Shown here: one piece after another, positions 58,292 to 64,000 of the stretch | Position numbering within the stretch: the stretch's first letter is position 1 | How the letters are laid out: the number at the start of each line of letters is the position of its first letter | NCBI GenBank assembly: GCA_029260655.1 | Contig: JAJDCU010000040.1 | Coordinates: 36,705 to 100,704, forward strand | DNA length: 64,000 nucleotides | Reading direction: 5' to 3' | From: Phycisphaeraceae bacterium | Lineage (GTDB): Bacteria > Planctomycetota > Phycisphaerae > Phycisphaerales > Phycisphaeraceae | Notes under the pieces: model-generated | Told to the model about the DNA's origin: nothing | Databases searched by the model: none | What the model saw: only the letters and a program-made list of their open reading frames with translations | Translations under genes and position numbers: made by a program

Positions 58292-61165
58292 TTACCCGAC
58301 AACTATGTTGATCAACCGCCCCTTGATTACAATGATTTTTCGGACGGCCTTACCCTCGATGTGCGCCGCGACGTTTTCATCTGCACGCGCCGCGGCCTCG
58401 ATCTCGGCGTCGTCGGCGTCGGCGGGGACGGTGACCTTGCCGCGCAGCTTGCCGTTGACCTGCACGGGGTATTCGATCGTGTCCTCGATGAGCAACGCCG
58501 GGTCGTGTTCGGGCCAGTCGGCGGTACTGATCGAGTCTTCATGCCCCATGCGTTGCCACAGCTCTTCACAGATGTGTGGCGCAGACGGCGCGAGCAACGG
58601 CAGCATGTTCTCCGCGACTTCGCGGGGGACTTTTTCAAGCGCTACCAGGTCGTTGTTCAGCTCGATCAGCGCCGCGATCGCCACGTTGAACGCCATCGCG
58701 TCCATCGAATCGGTCACGCGCTTGATCGTCTTGTGCAGCTTGCGCTTCAGCGCCTCGTCCGTCCGGTCGCTGTTGACCTTCAACTCGCCGGTCTCATCGT
58801 CCACGAAGTTTCGCCACAGCCGTTGCAGGAACCGGTGCACGCCGACGATGTCCTTGGGGTTCCACAGCTTGGATTGATCCAGCGGGCCCAGGTACATCAG
58901 GAACAGACGTAGCGTGTCGGTCCCGTACCGCTTGATGACTTCGTCGGGGATGACGGAGTTTTTCAGGCTTTTGCCCATCTTGCCGAACAGCCGCTTGACC
59001 GGTCGGCCCTCGTAAAGAAACGCGCCGTCCTTCTCGACAACCAGGTCGGCCTCGACACGCACGCCGCGCTCGTCTTCGTAGTAGTGGGCCTGGATGTAGC
59101 CCTGGTTAAACAGCTTGCCGAACGGCTCAGCCGTGCCGACATGGCCCAGGTCGAACAGCACCTTGTGCCAGAACCGTGCGTACAGCAGGTGCAGCACCGC
59201 GTGTTCGACGCCGCCGACGTACAGGTCGATGCCGTTGTCACCCATCCAGTAGCGCTCGTCCCGTTCGCCGACCAGCCTCTGGTTGTTGTCGGGGTCCAGA
59301 AACCTAAGGTAGTACCAGCAGGACCCGGCCCACTGCGGCATCGTGTTCAGCTCACGGGTGAAGCGTTCCCCGCCGTGCTCGACGAACTTCCAGCTGTCGG
59401 GCGCCCGACTAAGCGGGGTCTGCGTCGGGGCGTCGGGGTCGTCGCTGGCGTGGGGCTTGAAGTCGTCCATCGGCGGCAGCTCGACCGGCAGGTCCGCCTC
59501 ATCAACCGCGGCGATCCGTCCGTCGGATGCATGCAGGATCGGGAACGGTTCGCCCCAGTACCGCTGCCGGCTGAAAAGCCAGTCCCGCAGCTTGTACTGC
59601 ACGGTGCCGCGCCCAAATCCCCTGCGATCGAGCCAGTCGGTCATCGCCGAGTTCGCGTCCGGGGTGAGCAGGCCGTTGAGGCTGACCTCGTCGTTCTCGG
59701 AATTAATCCCCGCGCCGGTCCCGCTGAACGCCGCATCGAATGTCTCGGTCGCCGTCGCGTAGTGCGCGATCAGGTCGTTGGTGTCTTGCTTGTCACAGCC
59801 GCCCGGCGCGTGGTGCTTAAGCCAGTCCTGCGTCGGGAGGACGACCGGCTTGATCGGCAGGCCAAACTGCCTGGCGAAGTCAAAGTCGCGCTGGTCGTGC
59901 GCCGGCACCGCCATGATCGCGCCCGTCCCGTAGCCCATCATGACGTAGTCGGCGATCCAGATCGGAACCTTGTCGTTGTCGACCGGATTCAGCGCGTACG
60001 CCCCGGTGAACACGCCGGTCTTTTCCTTGGCCTCGGCCTGACGGTCGATGTCCGAGCGCGCCGCGGTCTGCTGTTGATACATCCGGACCGCCTGGCGCTG
60101 CTCATCGGTGGTCACCGCATCAACCAGCGGGTGCTCGGGCGCCAGCACCATGTACGTCGCGCCGAACAGCGTGTCCGGCCGAGTCGTGAAGACGGTGATA
60201 ACATCCTCGGCCGACTCCGCGGTACCAAACGCCAGCGGGAAGTGAACCTCCGCGCCCTCGCTGCGCCCGATCCAGTTCCGCTGCATCAGCTTGATCGGCT
60301 CGGGCCAATCGACCTGCTCCAGGTCCTCCAAAAGCCGGTCGCAGTACGCGGTGATCCGCAGCATCCACTGCTTCATCGGGCGTTTGAAAACCGGGTGGTT
60401 GCCGCGGTCGCTCTTGCCCTCGTTGGTCACTTCTTCATTGGCGAGCACGGTCCCCAGCACCGGGCACCAGTTGACCGGGACCTCGGCCAGGTACGCCAGC
60501 CGGTACTCATCCAGCAAACGCGACTGCTGGTCGGGCGCAAGCTCGGTCCACTTGCGCGCCCCCGGCTCGACCCCGCCGAGCGTGTCCATCACGCCTTCCG
60601 CCGAATCGCTGACCAGCGACCCGTCCGGTCCCACGTCGTACTCGCCGGTTTCCAGCGCCTGGATCAGTTCGGCGATAGGCCGGGCTTTGCACGACACCGG
60701 GTCGAACCAACTATTAAATAGCTGCAGGAAGATCCACTGCGTCCACTTGTAATACCCCGGGTCGGTCGTCGACAGGCAACGGTCCCAGTCGAACGAGATC
60801 CCCAGCGTCTTGAACTGCGCGGTGATGTTGGCGATGTTCTGGTCGGTCGTGACCTTGGGGTGGACGTTCTTCTCGACCGCGTACTGCTCGGCCGGGAGCC
60901 CAAAGGCGTCGTACCCCACCGGGTGCAGGACGTTCAAGCCGCACATCTTCTTGTACCGGGCGACGATGTCGGTGCTGGTGTAGTTCAGCGCGTGGCCCAT
61001 GTGCATCCCCGCGCCGGATGGGTAGGGGAACATGCTCAGCGCATAGAACTTGGGTTTTTCCGGGTCAAACCCCTCGTCCGCCGGGCCCGGGGCCTTGAAG
61101 GTCTTGTCCCCGGCCCAGGTGTCCTGCCAGCGCTTTTCGATGGCCTGAAAATCATAAGTGCTCAT
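58292..61165 (-). CDS. leuS: Leucyl-tRNA synthetase
   Basis: The protein is 957 residues. The class I HIGH motif lies in PYPSGAGMHMGHALNY; the second motif is KMGKSLKN rather than KMSKS. The editing domain (AVPAHDQRDFDFARQF; FTTRPDTLFGATYMVL) and the tail QVNGKLRGKV are present. KMGKSLKNSV and the following DTLRLFLMYLGPLDQSK recall the actinobacterial branch of LeuRS. ATG 61165 is used, as the extra upstream residues are not conserved. It charges tRNA-Leu and edits mischarged products. Confidence 0.95.
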   Translation of the reverse strand: MSTYDFQAIEKRWQDTWAGDKTFKAPGPADEGFDPEKPKFYALSMFPYPSGAGMHMGHALNYTSTDIVARYKKMCGLNVLHPVGYDAFGLPAEQYAVEKNVHPKVTTDQNIANITAQFKTLGISFDWDRCLSTTDPGYYKWTQWIFLQLFNSWFDPVSCKARPIAELIQALETGEYDVGPDGSLVSDSAEGVMDTLGGVEPGARKWTELAPDQQSRLLDEYRLAYLAEVPVNWCPVLGTVLANEEVTNEGKSDRGNHPVFKRPMKQWMLRITAYCDRLLEDLEQVDWPEPIKLMQRNWIGRSEGAEVHFPLAFGTAESAEDVITVFTTRPDTLFGATYMVLAPEHPLVDAVTTDEQRQAVRMYQQQTAARSDIDRQAEAKEKTGVFTGAYALNPVDNDKVPIWIADYVMMGYGTGAIMAVPAHDQRDFDFARQFGLPIKPVVLPTQDWLKHHAPGGCDKQDTNDLIAHYATATETFDAAFSGTGAGINSENDEVSLNGLLTPDANSAMTDWLDRRGFGRGTVQYKLRDWLFSRQRYWGEPFPILHASDGRIAAVDEADLPVELPPMDDFKPHASDDPDAPTQTPLSRAPDSWKFVEHGGERFTRELNTMPQWAGSCWYYLRFLDPDNNQRLVGERDERYWMGDNGIDLYVGGVEHAVLHLLYARFWHKVLFDLGHVGTAEPFGKLFNQGYIQAHYYEDERGVRVEADLVVEKDGAFLYEGRPVKRLFGKMGKSLKNSVIPDEVIKRYGTDTLRLFLMYLGPLDQSKLWNPKDIVGVHRFLQRLWRNFVDDETGELKVNSDRTDEALKRKLHKTIKRVTDSMDAMAFNVAIAALIELNNDLVALEKVPREVAENMLPLLAPSAPHICEELWQRMGHEDSISTADWPEHDPALLIEDTIEYPVQVNGKLRGKVTVPADADDAEIEAAARADENVAAHIEGKAVRKIIVIKGRLINIVVG

Positions 61166-61250
61166 AGTGGGTGTAAGGATATTCGCTTGCCACACCCACC
61201 GCCACATCGCCCCCGACGTTTCGCGCCACACGCCGCCGCATACATCCCCC

Positions 61251-61280
61251 GTTTAGCGCCGGGCCGAAGGCCCGGGCGTT
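61251..61280. repeat. GTTTAGCG hairpin element, relative of the 37905 element
   Basis: GTTTAGCG (61251-61258) is followed by GCCGGGCC-GAA-GGCCCGGGC (61258-61276), a stem with one bulge, ending next to the stop codon of the membrane protein gene on the minus strand. The leading GTTTAGCG matches the outer arm at 37905. It may end transcription of that gene. Confidence 0.6.
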
Positions 61281-62681
61281 TTACCAGTTGGCGTACCGCG
61301 CGGCCTGGGTCGCCCGTCCGATCAGGGCCAGGTAGATCATCAGCCCAACCCCAAGCAGCCCGAACTGCCAGAAGAACACCAGCAGCTCCATGTCGATGTT
61401 GTATTGCGCCGCGATCTGGTTCAGCAAGCCGTCGAACATCACCACGATAAGAACAATCAGGTTTACCCAGAACACCCCCGCCCACAGCAGCGCAAACGCG
61501 CTGGTGTAGCACGCCGCACGCACCGCCGCCGGCATCAGGTTCCGCCCGTGACGCCGGCCCTCGACCGAGCCGATGATCCCCGCTCCCAATAGCGCGACCC
61601 CCGCCGTCGTCGCCACCATCAGCAGGCCCAGTATCGTGCCGCCCATGAGCGTGACCTCTACTAACTCCCGCCAGTTAATGCCCCCCCTGGGTCTGGTCGG
61701 GGATTCCACCATGTAATAGACCAACCCCATCGCAAGCGGCGCGCTGAGCATCAACACCCCCAGCGTCACCGCCAGGCACAGCCGGTGCCCGCGGTCCGGC
61801 GAGAGCACGTGCAGCTTCTTGCCCAGCGCGGTCGGCCGCCGCACCGCCTGGTAGCTCTGGGCGAGCCACCAGCCCGAGACCCAGCACCATCCACGCCCCG
61901 GCGTCACCGTGCCGAGGCGAATGTCGCACCCGATCGTCGCCGACACCGCCAACCCGCATTCCGGGCAGTCGCTGTCTTTGTGTGTCCCCGTCAACTGGTA
62001 CCCGCAGCCCTCGCAACGCGCAGGCCACCGGCTCATCGCCGGCGGCACCCGGCAGCCAAGCGCTTTAAGGAAGATGACAAGCGACCACAAACACCCAAAC
62101 GCAACCAGTGCCATTGCGATGTTCTCGGCGTATGCCACGTACCACGGCACTGCATCCCATTTATCTCCGGATGTCCGTCTCCACCATGCGGTCTCAAGCC
62201 GGCTAAGCCAGACCATGACCGACCCAACCCCCGCCACGACGGTTGCCGCGTGAGGTGTCAGAAGCATCAGCCTCCGCACCGATCGGCGGTAGCTTGCGCG
62301 CAGCGGCTCCTCCCTAGCCGACCAGGACATCGCCACCACCGCGGTGAACCAGAGACAGAACTCGACGAACAGCACGGTGAATATCAGCAACACCCAGCCC
62401 GGCGCTGAGTCAAGCTCCGCTACCATGTCAGACAGTAGCCGCTTCAACGACCGCACGACCCGGATGGGCGTGGCGGGGACCCGGCCTCGGACATCGCTCC
62501 ACGCCGTCAACACCAGGATGACGCTAAGCACCATCGCAACCCCGACCCCATGCACCAGCCACGCCCAGCCAAGCGCCAGGTGGTCGCCGCGCCGCACCGC
62601 CGTCACAGGCCGAAACAGCGCCACCAACGCCGCTTTCACAGGTGAGTGCCGCGGCTCGTTGTGTGGGTCACTTTGATTCAC
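61281..62681 (-). CDS. Multi-pass membrane protein with a zinc ribbon
   Basis: The protein is about 466 residues from GTG 62681, preceded by GGAG; ATG 62720 would add 13 residues. It has about eight membrane helices in two sets, split by a cytosolic zinc ribbon (CEGCGYQLTGTHKDSDCPEC, about residues 240-260). Ribbons of the CxxCGYxLTG type are frequent in planctomycete membrane proteins of unknown function. It precedes leuS on the same strand, with 115 bases and a hairpin between. No catalytic motif is seen. Confidence 0.7.
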   Translation of the reverse strand: MNQSDPHNEPRHSPVKAALVALFRPVTAVRRGDHLALGWAWLVHGVGVAMVLSVILVLTAWSDVRGRVPATPIRVVRSLKRLLSDMVAELDSAPGWVLLIFTVLFVEFCLWFTAVVAMSWSAREEPLRASYRRSVRRLMLLTPHAATVVAGVGSVMVWLSRLETAWWRRTSGDKWDAVPWYVAYAENIAMALVAFGCLWSLVIFLKALGCRVPPAMSRWPARCEGCGYQLTGTHKDSDCPECGLAVSATIGCDIRLGTVTPGRGWCWVSGWWLAQSYQAVRRPTALGKKLHVLSPDRGHRLCLAVTLGVLMLSAPLAMGLVYYMVESPTRPRGGINWRELVEVTLMGGTILGLLMVATTAGVALLGAGIIGSVEGRRHGRNLMPAAVRAACYTSAFALLWAGVFWVNLIVLIVVMFDGLLNQIAAQYNIDMELLVFFWQFGLLGVGLMIYLALIGRATQAARYANW

Positions 62682-62815
62682 GCCTGCTCCGCCGCAGCAC
62701 TCCCGAAATCGGCCGTCCATACCCTAGCAGATCGCCCGCCCCGTCCCGTTGCGGCCCCCGGCGGTTCTGCTAACCTTGCCGGGTTCATTGTTGCCGACCC
62801 TCAGGAGCCACGCCG

Positions 62816-63973
62816 ATGACCGACCGCGCCGATATCGCCCGCCAGGCCGCCGACGGGCTGCGACGTTTCGCAAAGGACGCCGTCGCCACGCCGGTGCTCG
62901 TCGGCTTCGACGGGTTCGTCGATTCGATCATCCAGGTCGTCGATAAACGCACCTGCGTCGATCAATACGAACCGATCCCCACGATTGATCGCTTCGGAAA
63001 GAAAATCTCCGCCGCCGCCGGGCACAGCTCCAACTTCGAGCTGGTCACCACCCGTGAAAAACTCGGCGGCAACGGCCCGATCATGGCCAACGCGCTCAGC
63101 GCCGCCGGGCTTAACGTCACCTATATCGGGGCCCTGGGTTATCCCGAGTTGAACCCGGTCTTTGAAGGCTTCGCCAAGCGCGCCGCCGTCCACACCGTCG
63201 CCAACCCCGGCTTCACCGACGCGCTCGAGTTCAACGACGGCAAGCTCATGCTCGGCAAGTACCAGGCCCTGGCCGGCCTGGACTACACAGCGGTCGAAAA
63301 AGTCATGGGCCCGGATACATTCAAGCAGGTCGTCACACAAAGCCGCCTGATCGGGATGGTCAACTGGACCATGCTCCCCAAGCTCGAATCCATCTGGCAG
63401 AAACTGATTGACGACACGCTGGCAAACGAGGGTGCCGCTGATCGGAGGCTGATTTTCATCGACCTGGCCGACCCCGCCAAGCGGACCCGTGAAGACATCG
63501 CCCGCGCGCTTGGGTTGATAACGAAGCTTGACGCCCGGGCCGATACGATCCTTGGGATGAACCTAAGCGAATCCAGTCAGGTCGCCGACGTCCTTGACCT
63601 GACGATTGAGGGTGACCCCGAAGAAGCGATCGAATCCACCTGCCGGGCGATCCGCGAGAAGCTGAATATCTACTGCGTCGTGATCCACCCCAGAAAGAGC
63701 GCCGCCGCCGCCGTGCGCGTGGGGGGCTCCGGGGGCGATAAGGTCGAGTCCGGCCGGTTTTTCGGGCCGTTCACCGCCAACCCCAAACTCTCCACCGGCG
63801 CCGGCGACAACTTCAACGCCGGCTTCTGCCTCGCCCAACTCGCCGGCCTAAACGTCCAACAATCCGTCGCCGTCGGCACACACACCTCCGGCTTCTACGT
63901 CCGCAACGCCCACAGCCCACCCCGGACCGAACTCGCCGACTTCCTATCCGACCCGCCCCCCTCCGAGGATTGA
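62816..63973 (+). CDS. PfkB-family carbohydrate kinase
   Basis: The protein is 385 residues. The ribokinase-like fold shows LVGFDGFVDSII near the start, KLGGNGPIMANALSAAGLNV, and the C-terminal PfkB signature STGAGDNFNAGFCLAQLAGL with the catalytic Asp in GAGD. The substrate (sugar or nucleoside) cannot be read from it. AGGAG is placed 9 bases before ATG 62816. Divergent from the membrane protein upstream. It is complete, ending 27 bases before the window edge. Confidence 0.9.
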   Translation: MTDRADIARQAADGLRRFAKDAVATPVLVGFDGFVDSIIQVVDKRTCVDQYEPIPTIDRFGKKISAAAGHSSNFELVTTREKLGGNGPIMANALSAAGLNVTYIGALGYPELNPVFEGFAKRAAVHTVANPGFTDALEFNDGKLMLGKYQALAGLDYTAVEKVMGPDTFKQVVTQSRLIGMVNWTMLPKLESIWQKLIDDTLANEGAADRRLIFIDLADPAKRTREDIARALGLITKLDARADTILGMNLSESSQVADVLDLTIEGDPEEAIESTCRAIREKLNIYCVVIHPRKSAAAAVRVGGSGGDKVESGRFFGPFTANPKLSTGAGDNFNAGFCLAQLAGLNVQQSVAVGTHTSGFYVRNAHSPPRTELADFLSDPPPSED

Positions 63974-64000
63974 CCCGCAGCCTTAAAACCCCTCCCGCCT

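Noticed and set aside
59084..60721. 545-codon open frame antisense to leuS
   Set aside because: Shadow of leucyl-tRNA synthetase; Arg/Val/Gln-rich composition typical of antisense reading in GC-rich DNA.
1..64000. CRISPR array, tRNA or rRNA genes
   Set aside because: No regularly spaced direct repeats with unique spacers and no tRNA cloverleaf with a T-loop signature or rRNA motif was found by reading; the periodic phrases have 7-10 bp units without spacers.

Overview
The window looks like a chromosome segment of a planctomycete, most likely of the Phycisphaerae lineage. The reasons are the high G+C content, two adjacent PEP-CTERM exported proteins, planctomycete-style membrane proteins with a zinc ribbon, a bacterial microcompartment (BMC) operon, and retained flagellar, FtsW and MurG genes. 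This placement is inference from gene content; no rRNA or tRNA was seen.

Layout. 1-5.8 kb: a DUF2339 membrane protein (partial), a promoter with an overlapping perfect dyad driving a small membrane protein plus a B12-type radical SAM protein, a fungal-type cytosine deaminase bracketed by two repeat hairpins, and an alpha/beta hydrolase. 5.9-12.4 kb: a BMC operon behind a near-consensus sigma-70 promoter. It encodes a fused RpiB-DeoC enzyme, two tandem-domain shell proteins, one hexamer shell protein, three pentamer vertex proteins, a CoA-acylating aldehyde dehydrogenase, and then KdsA. The inferred chemistry is pentose phosphate and deoxyribose phosphate to acetaldehyde to acetyl-CoA inside a shell. 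12.7-22.7 kb: a MoxR/DUF58/VWA (Bat-like) cluster with a very glutamine-rich protein. 22.8-31.3 kb: Fur, PurM, a small coiled-coil protein, ClpP, two PEP-CTERM proteins and FtsW. 31.4-43.7 kb: MurG, polyprenyl synthase, DXS, MazG-like, Cu/Zn efflux permease, OFA-type MFS transporter, a membrane metalloprotease-like protein, PurE, an ABC ATPase and an M42-like peptidase. 44-56.4 kb: a flagellar cluster (flgF-flgG-flgA-flgH-flgI-flgJ-flgN-flgK-flgL-fliW-csrA-flagellin) behind a sigma-54 consensus promoter. 56.6-64 kb: AIM24 protein, TrpG/PabA, LeuRS, a membrane protein and a PfkB kinase.

The most unusual signals are two. The first is the BMC operon: its RpiB and DeoC signature enzymes are fused into one chain, with an encapsulation-peptide-like helix and a cysteine cluster inside the fusion, and with the usual RpiB catalytic cysteine replaced. 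The second is a set of at least nine intergenic repeat elements made of short quasi-periodic phrases (7-10 bp period). Most are arranged as inverted pairs, several abut start codons, and two bracket small genes like cassettes.
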